This document shows, piece by piece, positions 49,218-58,832 of a stretch of 64,000 nt of DNA. Within the stretch, counting starts at the first letter, position 1, and each line of letters starts with the position of its first letter. Under the pieces are notes generated by a model that had not been told where the DNA came from, did not search any database, and saw only the letters and a list, made by a program, of their open reading frames with translations. The translations under genes and the position numbers were made by a program. This DNA comes from Pseudomonas frederiksbergensis. Lineage in GTDB: Bacteria > Pseudomonadota > Gammaproteobacteria > Pseudomonadales > Pseudomonadaceae. The DNA lies in assembly GCF_003732705.1 (NCBI RefSeq), contig NZ_MOBR01000007.1:62001-126000 (forward strand), given 5' to 3'.

Positions 49218-50243
49218 ATGCGGGAAAAGGATTCAGTGGCGGCCTACTTTGTGCGGGCGATGATTCATCGGCTGGCGGACAACCCCCAGCGCCTGGCAGC
49301 CGTGCTGGAACAGGCCAATATCGACCCGGCGTTGCTCGACCAGCCCACGGCCCGCGTGCCGGCCAGCGCCTTTGCCGCGTTGTGGCTGCTGCAGATTCGC
49401 GAGCTTGATGACGAGTTCTTCGGCCTCGACAGCCACGGCATGCCACCGGGCAGTTTCGCCTTGATCTGCCGGGCGTTGATCCAGGAACCCGACCTGCACA
49501 AAGCCATGCGCCAATGCCTGGCCAACTTCGCCCTGTTCCTCAGGGATTTTCGCGGCACGCTGACCGTACGTGGCAAACGCGCAATCATCAGCCTGCAAAC
49601 CCGTTCGACTGACAGCGACGTTAGCCGCCTGGGCGAAGAAACCTTCCTGGTGTTGATGATCAGCCTGCTGTGCTGGCTCGGTGGACGGCGCATCCCCATC
49701 GACCGCGCGGATTTCCGCCATGCACGCGTCTCCCTCACCGACGACCGTCTGCTCTGGGGCCCCAACCTGACCTTCGGCGCCGAACGCACCGAAATCGAAT
49801 TCGCCAGCCACTACCTGCGTCTGCCGGTGGTGCAGGACCTGGCGTCACTCAAAATCTTCCTGCGCACCGCACCGCAATGGCTGGTCATCCGCTTCCGCAA
49901 CCAGCACGGTCTCGCGTCCCAGGTTCACCAACGTTTGCGCAACAGCCATTACAGCCAATGGCCCACCTTGCAAGCCTTCGCCCTCGAACAACACCTGAGC
50001 CCCAGCACCTTCCGCCGCAAACTGGAGCGTGAAGGCTGTTCGTATCAGGAGATCAAGGACGAAGTGCGCCGTGGGGTGGCGTTTGAGCAGTTGCGCCATG
50101 GCAAGGCGAGTGTGGGGGGGGTTGCCGAGCAGTTAGGTTTTCAGGAACCTAGCGCGTTTCACCGGGCGTTCAAGAAGTGGACGGGGGAGAGTCCGGGGCG
50201 GTATCGGGCGCGGTTTCAAGGCGAGTTGCCGAGCGCTGTGTAA
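49218..50243 (+). CDS. AraC-family regulator
   Basis: This 341-residue AraC protein has an N-terminal arabinose-binding-type sensor (EKDSVAAYFVRAMIHRLADNP) and a C-terminal HTH pair (QAFALEQHLSPSTFRRKLEREGCSYQEIKDEVRRGVAFEQL, VAEQLGFQEPSAFHRAFKKWTGESPGRYR). ATG at 49218 is preferred because the family usually begins at the EKDSVA segment and GGGGAG lies upstream; another ATG exists at 49152. It is divergent from the hydroxyacyl-CoA dehydrogenase gene and is likely its regulator. Confidence 0.87.
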   Translation: MREKDSVAAYFVRAMIHRLADNPQRLAAVLEQANIDPALLDQPTARVPASAFAALWLLQIRELDDEFFGLDSHGMPPGSFALICRALIQEPDLHKAMRQCLANFALFLRDFRGTLTVRGKRAIISLQTRSTDSDVSRLGEETFLVLMISLLCWLGGRRIPIDRADFRHARVSLTDDRLLWGPNLTFGAERTEIEFASHYLRLPVVQDLASLKIFLRTAPQWLVIRFRNQHGLASQVHQRLRNSHYSQWPTLQAFALEQHLSPSTFRRKLEREGCSYQEIKDEVRRGVAFEQLRHGKASVGGVAEQLGFQEPSAFHRAFKKWTGESPGRYRARFQGELPSAV

Positions 50244-50369
50244 GTCGATGCCTATTAACTTGTAAGCCTGCTGTTTTGCAGCGCCACTGCCGGTAAAGTC
50301 GAGCCTCGTTGTCTCTGTTCAACACTGTTGCAACAAGGACGCTGTGCCCATGGACTGGAATCGACCGAC

Positions 50370-51497
50370 GTGACTGACTTCCAAAACCTCGAAACAAAAC
50401 TGCAAACTCCGCCACCCAACCGTTACTCACAGTTAAGCCAGGGCCTGCTTTGGCTCAATGAACGAGCCTGGCCGTTGAGTATTGGCATTTTGCTGACAGC
50501 GGGAATGTACCTTTTCCAGTACATCCAGGATGAAAAGATCCCGTTGAGTATCACCTCTTCCGCCGTAATCACTGCGTTACCGGCCATGTCCGCGATGTTG
50601 GTGTTCATCATTTCGATGTTGGTGGCGTTCATCATCATGCCGATCTTCGTCCTGTTCCATCCATTGGGTGACGCCGGTGGGCGGCTGAGTGATGATTTCA
50701 GTTTCGATCAGACCAGCCCCGAGCTGACTGCACGCCATCGTGGGTTGATCTGGCGCTGGGCGGGAGGGTTGCTGATTCTCGGTATTTACTGCGTGCTGGT
50801 GGGTATTGTCGGACCCAATGTGCCGCCCAGCGGTTGGTGGATTGGCGGTGGTGTCCTGGCCTTGGTGCTGACGGTGTTGGCGAACACCCTTTTCATCACT
50901 CGTGGGGTGAAGGTCTCGGTTTCGACTGATTTCCGCTTTATTTGTGTGATGTCTGCCCTCGTTCAAGTATTCGTCATTCTTACGGTCACGAGCGTTGTTT
51001 TGCCTGTTGCCAGTGCCTACGTCGACAATATTTGGTGGCTTTTGCCGCTGATGCTCCTTGAGTTGATATCTCTTTGGATGATCCAACTGCTGGGCGCTTT
51101 TTTGGTCGTGAAGACACGTCGGCATCAAAATCCGGTCGCCTTCGTAGCCACTGTTGTGTTTGCCATGGTGATACTGCTGGGTTTATACCCTCCGTCCAGT
51201 TCAAAACTGGCGGGATTTGCCTTGCAGGTCACAGCCTCGGGCGGACGCAACTGCACCGTAATGAATTTCTCCGCTGACAGTAAGAGCATTGAGGCGATCA
51301 CCGATCCAGCCAAACCCGGCTACAGTCGTCCATTGCGTGTGGTCGCCGAGGTCGACGGTGTGTACTTCGTTCGTATTTGGAGGACCGAATCCAAAGCCGT
51401 GCAATTTGTGCCTCGTGCCAGTGTGACAGGGGTCGATGCGTGCCCGGCCGATATGAAAACAGCCAAGAATGCTACCGCTGAATCAAAGGCTGGCTGA
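50370..51497 (+). CDS. Multi-pass membrane protein of unknown function
   Basis: This roughly 375-residue protein has about eight hydrophobic segments in its first 290 residues, followed by a soluble tail of about 85 residues (TASGGRNCTVMNFSADSK, DGVYFVRIWRTESKAVQFVPRASVTGVDAC). I do not recognise the family. The start is uncertain: GTG at 50370 keeps the TM layout compact, while a TTG at 50328 is also open. Its codon use looks slightly less GC-biased than its neighbours in the last third. It stands alone between the AraC gene and the ABC exporter gene. Confidence 0.72.
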   Translation: MTDFQNLETKLQTPPPNRYSQLSQGLLWLNERAWPLSIGILLTAGMYLFQYIQDEKIPLSITSSAVITALPAMSAMLVFIISMLVAFIIMPIFVLFHPLGDAGGRLSDDFSFDQTSPELTARHRGLIWRWAGGLLILGIYCVLVGIVGPNVPPSGWWIGGGVLALVLTVLANTLFITRGVKVSVSTDFRFICVMSALVQVFVILTVTSVVLPVASAYVDNIWWLLPLMLLELISLWMIQLLGAFLVVKTRRHQNPVAFVATVVFAMVILLGLYPPSSSKLAGFALQVTASGGRNCTVMNFSADSKSIEAITDPAKPGYSRPLRVVAEVDGVYFVRIWRTESKAVQFVPRASVTGVDACPADMKTAKNATAESKAG

Positions 51498-51597
51498 TGC
51501 CTCTGTAGAAATCGGGGAGAAGGATTAAGCGCGACCCATCGCTGCTCTGAAGTAGCATGGCGCGTCTTCGTCCACCTTTCGTTGAGTTTGTCGATTT

Positions 51598-53409
51598 ATG
51601 CCAACTCTCACCCGCTTCACATCGCTACTCGACCAGGCAAAACGCGCCTTGCTACTCGTCTGGGGCACCTCCCGCGGATTGTTCCTCGGCCTGGTCCTGG
51701 CCACTCTGATCGCTGGCGTCCTCCCGGCCCTGGCCGCGTGGATCGGCCAACGCATCGTCGACGCCGTGGTCACCGCCATGCAGTTGCACGTGCAGCAGGG
51801 CAGTGCGCCGTTGTGGCCAGTGGTGCGTTATGTGTTGTTTGAGGCGGGGGTGTTGGCGTTGTTGTCCGGGACGCAACGGGCGTTGTCGGTTCAGCAGTCG
51901 TTGTTGCGGGTGCAGTTGGGGCAGAAGGTCAACACGATGATTCTGGAGAAGGCCCAGACGTTATCGTTGGTGCAGTTTGAGAATTCCGAGTTTTACGACA
52001 AATTGGTGCGGGTGCGGCGCGAGGCCTCGACCCGGCCGTTGGCGTTGGTGATGAAGTCGTTGGGGCTGATCCAGAACCTGATTGTGCTGATCAGTTTCGG
52101 TGTGCTGTTGGTGCATTTTTCACCGTGGGCGCTGGTGTTGCTGGTGGTCGGAGCGTTGCCGGTGTTTTTTGCCGAGGCGCATTTTTCCGGGGATGCATTT
52201 CGGTTGTTTACTCGGCGGGCGCCGGAGAGTCGGCAGCAGAGTTACATCGAGACGCTGCTGTCCCACGAGGGCTACATCAAGGAGGTCAAGCTGTTCGGCT
52301 TCGCGCCGTTGCTGTTGCAGCGTTATCGCGACACGTTCAAGCGGCTCTACGCCGAAGACCGGCGCCTGACCCTGCGTCGGGATGGCTGGGGTTTTGTTCT
52401 TGGTTTGCTGGGCACCGGGGCGTTTTACCTGGCCTATGCGTGGGTGGTGGTGGACACGGTTCACGGTCAGATCAGCCTCGGACAAATGACCATGTATCTG
52501 GTGCTGTTCAAGCAGGGGCAAACCGCCGTCAGCAGTAGCCTCAGTGCGATCAGCGGTTTATACGAAGACGGCCTGTACCTGTCGGCCCTTTACGAATATT
52601 TGGCCGAACCAGTGGTGAGCGATAACGGCAGCCTGACCGTCGGCGCAATGCCTGGCGATGGGCTGCGTTTCGAGAATGTCGGGTTTCGTTATCCGGGGGC
52701 CAGCCGTGCGGCGCTGGAAGGCATCGACCTGCACCTGGTGCCCGGTCGCAGCGTGGCGCTGGTGGGGGAGAACGGTTCGGGCAAGACCACGCTGATCAAA
52801 TTGCTGACCCGGCTCTATCGCCCAGATCAGGGCCGGATTCTGCTGGACGGCAGCGACCTGCAAACCTGGGAAGAGGATGCGTTGCGACGGCGTATCGGCG
52901 TGATTTTCCAGGACTACATTCGCTACCAGTTCTCCGTGGGCGAGAACATCGGCGTCGGCGACACCCTGGCATTCGACGATGAACAACGCTGGAAAGCCGC
53001 CGCCGCCGAAGGCATGGCCGCGCCGTTTATCGAAGGGCTGGATCGAGGTTATGCCACGCAGCTGGGGCGCTGGTTTGCCGGTGGTCAGGAGTTGTCGGGC
53101 GGGCAATGGCAGAAGATCGCCTTGTCTCGCGCTTATATGCGCCGCGACGCTGACATCCTGATTCTCGACGAACCGACCTCAGCCCTCGATCCGGCGGCGG
53201 AAGCGGCGGTGTTCGAGCATTTCAGCGAGCACACCCAGGCCCGCATGACCTTGCTGATCTCCCACCGTTTTTCCAGTGTGCGCAACGCCGACCACATCAT
53301 CGTGCTGGATCAAGGGACGATTCTGGAGCGAGGCGATCACGACAGTCTGGTGGCGGCGGGTGGGCGTTATGCGCAGCTGTTCGATTTGCAGGCCCAGGGT
53401 TATCGCTAG
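51598..53409 (+). CDS. ABC exporter (fused permease-ATPase half-transporter)
   Basis: This 603-residue protein has an N-terminal membrane domain (about 1-330; helices near 28-50, 76-95, 155-190 and 265-290) and a C-terminal ATPase with Walker A GENGSGKTT at 390-398, signature LSGGQ at 499-503 and Walker B ILILDEP at 520-526. It is of the MsbA-like exporter type and should work as a homodimer. The cargo is unknown; no peptidase or toxin gene is near. It is convergent with the alpha/beta hydrolase gene, with 3 nt between the stops. Confidence 0.92.
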   Translation: MPTLTRFTSLLDQAKRALLLVWGTSRGLFLGLVLATLIAGVLPALAAWIGQRIVDAVVTAMQLHVQQGSAPLWPVVRYVLFEAGVLALLSGTQRALSVQQSLLRVQLGQKVNTMILEKAQTLSLVQFENSEFYDKLVRVRREASTRPLALVMKSLGLIQNLIVLISFGVLLVHFSPWALVLLVVGALPVFFAEAHFSGDAFRLFTRRAPESRQQSYIETLLSHEGYIKEVKLFGFAPLLLQRYRDTFKRLYAEDRRLTLRRDGWGFVLGLLGTGAFYLAYAWVVVDTVHGQISLGQMTMYLVLFKQGQTAVSSSLSAISGLYEDGLYLSALYEYLAEPVVSDNGSLTVGAMPGDGLRFENVGFRYPGASRAALEGIDLHLVPGRSVALVGENGSGKTTLIKLLTRLYRPDQGRILLDGSDLQTWEEDALRRRIGVIFQDYIRYQFSVGENIGVGDTLAFDDEQRWKAAAAEGMAAPFIEGLDRGYATQLGRWFAGGQELSGGQWQKIALSRAYMRRDADILILDEPTSALDPAAEAAVFEHFSEHTQARMTLLISHRFSSVRNADHIIVLDQGTILERGDHDSLVAAGGRYAQLFDLQAQGYR

Positions 53410-53412
53410 ACT

Positions 53413-54363
53413 TCACGTCTGCGGCGAGCTGCGATTCACCGCTGCAACCTGTGCAGGCTTGGCTTTCATCAGGTGTTCGATGGCCTGGCGATACTGACTG
53501 CCGCCCAGACTCATGCTGTTGTTATGGGTGCCGCCGGGGATCAGCAACAAGCGCTTGGGTTCGTTGGCGGCATTGAACAACTGCTGGCTGAAGCGCGACG
53601 GCATGAACGCATCGGCCAGACCATGGACCACCAGCAATGGCATGTCGATGTCGGTGATTTTGTCGATGGAATCGAATTTCTGCGACAGCAGCCAGCGCAC
53701 CGGCAGGGATTTCACCGGCAGGTTTTCGTCGGCCACTTGCGCGACGGCATCCCCCAGCGTGGTGAAGGTGGATTCGATCACCAGCCCGCGAACCGGCACC
53801 GCGACGTGGTCCTTTTTAGCCTGCGCGGCCAGGTCGGCCGCGAGATCGATGGCCACCGCGCCGCCCAGGGAATGGCCGTAGATCAGGCGTTTGTTGGCAT
53901 CGGGTTGCATCGCCGTGAAGCGCTCCCAGGCGACGCGGGCGTCTTCATAGACACTGGCTTCCGACGGCAGATCACCCTTGCTCTGGCCAAAGCCGCGATA
54001 GTCGATGGCCAGCACCGAATAACCCATGGCCCGCAATTGCTCGATACGGAACGCCTGACCGGTGAGGTTCCAGCGCACACCGTGCAGATAAAGAATCGAC
54101 GGTGCGTCGCGGCGCGCGGCCGGCCACCACCAGGCATGCAGATTTTGTCCGCCCTTGAAGCTGGCAGGCTTGATGTCGAACTCCTGAACGTCCTGCGGCA
54201 AGCCGCGATACCAGCTCGCCGTGCCCGGTTCGATCCGAAACAACAACTCGCGCTCTTTGTACTTGAGCACCCCGCAACCCACCGGCAAACCGACGATCAA
54301 CAACGCCATGCACAGCAACGGCAGCCAGCGCCGGCCCAAGCGGCTCATGAGGGTAGAAAACAT
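53413..54363 (-). CDS. Membrane-anchored alpha/beta hydrolase
   Basis: This 316-residue protein has one N-terminal membrane anchor (WLPLLCMALLIVGLPVGCGV, about 13-32), then an alpha/beta hydrolase with HGVRWN, nucleophile in YGHSLGGAVA, acid in VHGLADAFMP and base in GGTHNN. It resembles the FrsA/BAAT-like 'alpha/beta hydrolase, lysophospholipase' group. A cysteine lies in the anchor but the lipobox is poor. The domain probably faces the periplasm. The substrate is unknown. Start at 54363 is preferred; ATG at 54348 is an alternative. Confidence 0.85.
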   Translation of the reverse strand: MFSTLMSRLGRRWLPLLCMALLIVGLPVGCGVLKYKERELLFRIEPGTASWYRGLPQDVQEFDIKPASFKGGQNLHAWWWPAARRDAPSILYLHGVRWNLTGQAFRIEQLRAMGYSVLAIDYRGFGQSKGDLPSEASVYEDARVAWERFTAMQPDANKRLIYGHSLGGAVAIDLAADLAAQAKKDHVAVPVRGLVIESTFTTLGDAVAQVADENLPVKSLPVRWLLSQKFDSIDKITDIDMPLLVVHGLADAFMPSRFSQQLFNAANEPKRLLLIPGGTHNNSMSLGGSQYRQAIEHLMKAKPAQVAAVNRSSPQT

Positions 54364-54452
54364 GCAGCGGTCCAGTCGAACAGGGGAAAGCACGGGTTTT
54401 AACAGATGCGCGCCAGGGACGGGAATTATTTCGACAGCCGTGTGTGTTGCAG

Positions 54453-54557
54453 GATCGTTCCCACGCTCTGCGTGGGAATGCCTCTAGGGACGCTCTGCGT
54501 TCCAATGGGACGCGGAGCGTCCCGGGCTGCATTCCCACGCGGAGCGTGGGAACGATC
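54453..54557. repeat. Long nested inverted repeat (GATCGTTCCCACGC type)
   Basis: GATCGTTCCCACGCTCTGCG at the left pairs with its complement at the right end (54541-54557). Inside, GGGACGCTCTGCGTTCC pairs with GGGACGCGGAGCGTCCC. Each arm also holds its own short palindrome. It is a different family from the REPs in the rest of the window and lies between the hydrolase and deoK-like genes. Confidence 0.8.
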
Positions 54558-54646
54558 ATGATCCGTGTAGGAGCGAGGCTTGCGCAAAGCCGCTCGTCTT
54601 TGCCTGTTCGCCAATCCAATAAAAAAGATTGAATAATCACATCAAA

Positions 54647-54662
54647 TGTTATTTAAATAACA
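54647..54662. promoter_or_regulatory. Deo operator 1 (TGTTATTTAAATAACA)
   Basis: Perfect 16-bp palindrome 52 nt before the kinase start. It repeats with one change at 58833-58848, before the DeoR and deoC genes. It is probably the DeoR binding site. Confidence 0.68.
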
Positions 54663-54713
54663 AAACAACAGCGCCGACATCAGTCTGGCAAGCCGTATCA
54701 AGGTGGGATAGCA

Positions 54714-55643
54714 ATGAGCAAGATCGCAGTCATCGGCAGCAATATGGTGGATCTGATCACCTACATCGACCGCATGCCGGCCCAGGGCGAGACGCTGGAA
54801 GCGCCGGGGTTTGCCCTCGGTTGCGGTGGCAAGGGCGCCAACCAGGCGGTCGCCGCGGCCAAGCTCGGGGCGGATGTGCTGATGCTGACCAAGGTTGGTG
54901 ATGACATGTTTGCCGACAACACTCTGGCCAATTTCCAGCGCTTTGGCATCGACACCCGTTTCGTACAACGCGTGCCCGGCGTGTCCAGTGGGGTGGCGCC
55001 GATCTTCGTCCAGGCCGATTCCCACAACAGCATCCTCATCGTCAAAGGCGCCAACGCTCATCTCGCCCCGGCAGACATCGACGCCGCTGCGTCAGCCCTG
55101 CGTGAATGCTCCCTGATCGTGCTGCAACTCGAAATCAATGTGGAAACCGTCTACCACGCCATCACCTTCGGTCGCGAACACAACATTCCGGTGCTGCTCA
55201 ACCCGGCGCCAGCCTTGTCCGGCCTGAGCCGTGAACACCTGGCGCAACTGGATTTCCTTGTGCCCAACGAGTCCGAACTGGCGTTGATCAGCGGCCAGAC
55301 CGTCGACTCCCCCGAGTCGGCGCTCAACGCCGCAAAAACCCTCGTCGCCAGCGGCATCCGCCATGTGATCGTGACCCTCGGCCAACAAGGCGCGCTGTAC
55401 GTAGGCGAGGAGGGCGAATTCCAGATTCCCGGCCTGCGCGTCAACGCCCGCGACACCACCGGCGCCGGCGACGCGTTCATCGGCTGCTTCATCCAGCACT
55501 GGAGCCGCGACCGCGACATCCGCGCCGCCATGACCCAGGCCGTGGCCTATTCCGCCTGCTCAGTCACGGGCCTGGGCACCCAGACCTCCTACCCGGACGC
55601 CACAGCGTTCGCTGAATTCCAGCGCCAATTCGACACCCTTTAA
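54714..55643 (+). CDS. deoK: PfkB-family sugar kinase, probable deoxyribokinase
   Basis: This 309-residue ribokinase-like kinase has GGKGANQA at 38-45 and the C-terminal signature DTTGAGDAF (247-255) with catalytic D253. Its neighbours are a sugar MFS carrier, an epimerase-like DUF4432 protein, a DeoR regulator and deoC, so the likely reaction is phosphorylation of 2-deoxy-D-ribose to the 5-phosphate, the DeoC substrate. Ribokinase is the alternative; no rbs transport genes are near. It carries the Deo operator in its promoter. Confidence 0.86.
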   Translation: MSKIAVIGSNMVDLITYIDRMPAQGETLEAPGFALGCGGKGANQAVAAAKLGADVLMLTKVGDDMFADNTLANFQRFGIDTRFVQRVPGVSSGVAPIFVQADSHNSILIVKGANAHLAPADIDAAASALRECSLIVLQLEINVETVYHAITFGREHNIPVLLNPAPALSGLSREHLAQLDFLVPNESELALISGQTVDSPESALNAAKTLVASGIRHVIVTLGQQGALYVGEEGEFQIPGLRVNARDTTGAGDAFIGCFIQHWSRDRDIRAAMTQAVAYSACSVTGLGTQTSYPDATAFAEFQRQFDTL

Positions 55644-55664
55644 AAACCCACCCGGAGAACAACA

Positions 55665-56996
55665 ATGACAAAGCCTCCGCTCCAACAGACGCCCGATGGT
55701 TTCTACCTGAACCGCACGCCCTGGTTCGCCTTCATCTTGCTGTGCAGCATTTTCGCGCTGTGGGCGGCGGCCGCGAGCATGAACGACGTGCTCATCGCGC
55801 ATTTCAAGAAAGCCTTTCTGCTCAGCGATTTCCAGACTGCCTTCGTGCAGTCGGCGTTTTACCTCGGCTACTTCTTCGTGGCGATCCCGGCGGCCCTGGT
55901 GGTTCGGCGTTTCAGCTACAAGACCACCATCCTCATCGGCCTGATGCTCTACATGTTGGGTTGCCTGCTGTTCTTCCCGGCAGCGTCCACCGCCAAGTAC
56001 GGCATGTTCCTGCTGGCGCTGTTCGTGATCGCGGCGGGGCTGTCGTTTCTCGAAACCGCGTGCAACACCTATTCGACCCTGATGGGGCCTCGTGAAACTG
56101 GCACCCGTCGCCTGAACATCTCTCAGACCTTCCACCCGTTCGGCGCGATGGCTGGGGTCTACGTCGGCAGTTTCGTGATGTTCAAGGACACCGACGCCAC
56201 CCGCGAGCAGCTCACGCAAATGAGCGCCTCGGACGCGGCGGTGCAGCAACTGCAAATGATCCAGTCCACGTTGCTGCCGTATAAATGGATGATCGCGGTG
56301 TTGGTGCTGATGTTCATCCTGATCGCCATCACCCGGTTTCCAAAGTGCAAAGGCGTGCAAACCGCCAGCAAGAAAACCGCCAGCCTCGGCCAGAGCCTGT
56401 CGCGGTTGTGGGGTAACAAGCGTTTCACCTTCGGCGTGTTGGCGCAGTTTCTCTACGTCGGCGCGCAGGTTGGGGTGTGGAGTTTCACCATTCGCCTGGC
56501 CATGCAATTGGGCGGGATGAATGAGCGCAGTGCCTCGTGGTTTTTGCTGACGACGTTCGCCGCATACTTCATCGGCAAAATGATCGCCAACGTGCTGATG
56601 CGCAAACTGCACCCGGCCAAGGTGCTGGCGGTGTACGGCGTGCTGTGCATCGTGTTGCTGGCCTACACGATTCTGGTGCCGAACATCACCGCAGTGTATG
56701 CGGCGGTCGGTGTCAGCGTGTTCCTCGGCCCGTGCTGGCCGACCATTTATGGCCTGACCATCGATGGCCTCGGTGAAGACACCGGCGTCGGCGGTTCGCT
56801 GCTGGTGATGAGCATTGTCGGTGGCGGGGTGATTCCAATCTTCCAGGGCCTGCTGTCGGATTACAGCGGCGGCAACATGCAACTGGCCTACACCGTGCCG
56901 TTGCTGTGCTTCATCGTGATCGTCGCCTACGCCGTGCGTTGCCTGCGAAATTCCGCCAGCGAACGGGCGCCGGTGGGTGCGGCGGTGACCTCATGA
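55665..56996 (+). CDS. deoP: MFS sugar carrier (FucP-like), probable deoxyribose permease
   Basis: This 443-residue 12-segment carrier is of the fucose:H+ symporter group, shown by WFAFILLCSIFALWAAAASMNDVLIAHFKKAF, FVQSAFYLGYFFVAIPAALV, the QTFHPFGAMAG block and GPCWPTIYGLTIDGL. DeoP of Salmonella belongs to the same group. It starts 21 nt after the kinase gene and overlaps the DUF4432 gene by 4 bp. The symbol is based on context. Confidence 0.84.
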   Translation: MTKPPLQQTPDGFYLNRTPWFAFILLCSIFALWAAAASMNDVLIAHFKKAFLLSDFQTAFVQSAFYLGYFFVAIPAALVVRRFSYKTTILIGLMLYMLGCLLFFPAASTAKYGMFLLALFVIAAGLSFLETACNTYSTLMGPRETGTRRLNISQTFHPFGAMAGVYVGSFVMFKDTDATREQLTQMSASDAAVQQLQMIQSTLLPYKWMIAVLVLMFILIAITRFPKCKGVQTASKKTASLGQSLSRLWGNKRFTFGVLAQFLYVGAQVGVWSFTIRLAMQLGGMNERSASWFLLTTFAAYFIGKMIANVLMRKLHPAKVLAVYGVLCIVLLAYTILVPNITAVYAAVGVSVFLGPCWPTIYGLTIDGLGEDTGVGGSLLVMSIVGGGVIPIFQGLLSDYSGGNMQLAYTVPLLCFIVIVAYAVRCLRNSASERAPVGAAVTS

Positions 56997-58051
56997 GTAC
57001 GCGGATCAACCTTTATCCGGCGCTGTTTGGCGAAGCGCCGAAGACTCTTTTGGAATCAGAGCAATTCAGGGTTAGCGCCAGCATTTATCCCAGCGGTGTA
57101 TTGGCGCTGGAAATGACCAACAGCCGTGGAAAACTGGTGGTGCTGCCATATCAGGGCCAAATGATCTGGGACGCGGTGTTCGACGGCTGCGACCTGACCA
57201 TGAGCAACCTGTTCAGCCAGCCCAGACCGAGTCCTACCGTGATCGGCACCTACGGCTGTTTCATGTTCCACAGTGGACTGTTGCGTAACGGCTGCCCGAC
57301 CCCCGAGGACGATCATCCATTGCACGGCGAAATGCCCTGCGCGGCGATGGATCATGCGTGGCTGGAAGTCGGTGAAGACAGCGCCGGACCCTTCCTGCGC
57401 CTCGGTGGCGAGTACGAATACGCCCAGGGGTTTGGTGATCGCTACCTGGCCAGCCCGAGCGTGACCTTGCGCGCCGATTCCGGTCTGTTCGACATCGCCA
57501 TGAGCGTGACCAACCTGGCCGGCAAACCCATGGACCTGATGTACATGGCCCACATGAATTACGCCTATGTCGAAGGCGCACGGTTCATCGAGCCGTTGGG
57601 ATTTGAAAAAGTACGCTTGCGCAGCAGCGTCCCGGCCCACGTCAAACCGACGCCGGCCTGGAGTCACTACATGGAGCAGTTGGCGCTGGAGCCGGAGCAG
57701 TTTCAAACCCTGGACCGCCCGGACCTCTACGACCCGGAGATCGTGTTTTTCTTCGACGGCGTAAAGGCCGATACAAACGGTGATGCACATTTCCTGCTGA
57801 GTCATCCAGACGGCACTGCGTTTTACACCCGCTATCGCCCCGACCAGTTCGACCACGCTGCGCGCTGGATCCTGCACAACACCGATCAGCAAGTGGCGGC
57901 GTTCGTGCTACCCGCGACCTGCGAACCGGAAGGCTATCGCGCCGAGTCCGCCAAAGGCCACGTGCGCGCTTTGGCGGCGGGGGAGACGGCGGCGTTCAAG
58001 GTCACCACCGGTTATCTGAATAAGGCCGAACAACAGGCCTTGATCAGATAA
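56993..58051 (+). CDS. DUF4432 aldose-epimerase-like protein (DeoM/DeoX-like)
   Basis: This 352-residue beta-rich protein of the galactose mutarotase superfold, DUF4432 type, includes VLPYQGQMIWDAVFDG, HSGLLRNGCPTPEDDHPLHGEMPCA, the MAHMNYAYVEG segment and FVLPATCEPEGYRAE. The conserved His/Glu positions (HPLHGE, PATCEPEGY) fit a mutarotase active site. It is translationally coupled to the carrier (ATGA), and its tail overlaps the convergent DeoR gene by 8 bp. It probably equilibrates deoxyribose anomers for the kinase. Confidence 0.84.
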   Translation: MSTRINLYPALFGEAPKTLLESEQFRVSASIYPSGVLALEMTNSRGKLVVLPYQGQMIWDAVFDGCDLTMSNLFSQPRPSPTVIGTYGCFMFHSGLLRNGCPTPEDDHPLHGEMPCAAMDHAWLEVGEDSAGPFLRLGGEYEYAQGFGDRYLASPSVTLRADSGLFDIAMSVTNLAGKPMDLMYMAHMNYAYVEGARFIEPLGFEKVRLRSSVPAHVKPTPAWSHYMEQLALEPEQFQTLDRPDLYDPEIVFFFDGVKADTNGDAHFLLSHPDGTAFYTRYRPDQFDHAARWILHNTDQQVAAFVLPATCEPEGYRAESAKGHVRALAAGETAAFKVTTGYLNKAEQQALIR

Positions 58052-58814
58052 TCAATTGCGCGCCGCTGGCCTCGATGGCATCGCGGTAGGCCTTGGGGAT
58101 TTTCTTGTCGCTGACCACGTACTGGAAATCCTCAAGGGCGGCGAAATGCGCGGTGCGCACCGTGTCGAACTTGCTGTGGTCGGCCAACAGTAAACGCTGT
58201 TGCGCCTGGCGCAGGACCTTCTGCTTGACCTCCACTTCATTGAAATTGAAGCAGGTCACGCCGAAGTCCTGGCTGACCCCGGCGGCGGACACAAACGCCC
58301 AGGTCAGGCGCACGCTGTCGAGGATGCCGAATTCGGTCTGGTTCTCGAACACCTGGTTCTTGCGGTGGAACGTGCCGCCGCAGACCACGATGTGGCAGTT
58401 GGGTTTTTGCGAGAGTTTGAGCAGCACGTTCAGGGAGTTGCACACGGCAGTGAATTCGAGCTCATCGGGGATGAAATCCACCACGAAAGGCGTGGTGGTG
58501 CCGCAGTCGAAGAACACCGTGTCGCCGGGCTGGATAAACCGCGCAGCGAGTTTGCCGATGCGACGTTTTTCCTCGACGTGGCGGGTGTCCTGTTCGGCCA
58601 CGCGGTAATCGGCGGGTTCGTTGCCGTCGTGGATCTTGGTGATGTAGCCGCCGAGCAGGCGCAGGTGGTCGGTGTACTTGGTCAGGTCGCGGCGCAGGGT
58701 CATCTCCGACACGTCCAGCAACGCCGCCATTTCGCGCAGGTGAATGGCGCTCTGGTCTTGCAGGGCTTGTTGAATCAGCTTGAGACGCTCGGCTTTTTTA
58801 CTGTCCACAGGCAT
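58044..58814 (-). CDS. deoR: DeoR-family repressor of the deoxyribose genes
   Basis: This 256-residue DeoR-type regulator has an N-terminal HTH (RLKLIQQALQDQSAIHLREMAALLDVSEMTLRRDLTKY) and a C-terminal sugar-phosphate-sensing DeoRC domain (DTVFFDCGTTTPFVVDFIPDE, LLLADHSKFDTV). It lies between the deoKP-DUF4432 run and deoC, with its own start facing a copy of the Deo operator. It likely represses both units and releases in the presence of deoxyribose 5-phosphate. Confidence 0.88.
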   Translation of the reverse strand: MPVDSKKAERLKLIQQALQDQSAIHLREMAALLDVSEMTLRRDLTKYTDHLRLLGGYITKIHDGNEPADYRVAEQDTRHVEEKRRIGKLAARFIQPGDTVFFDCGTTTPFVVDFIPDELEFTAVCNSLNVLLKLSQKPNCHIVVCGGTFHRKNQVFENQTEFGILDSVRLTWAFVSAAGVSQDFGVTCFNFNEVEVKQKVLRQAQQRLLLADHSKFDTVRTAHFAALEDFQYVVSDKKIPKAYRDAIEASGAQLII

Positions 58815-58832
58815 TCCGGGGTTGATTGTTGA

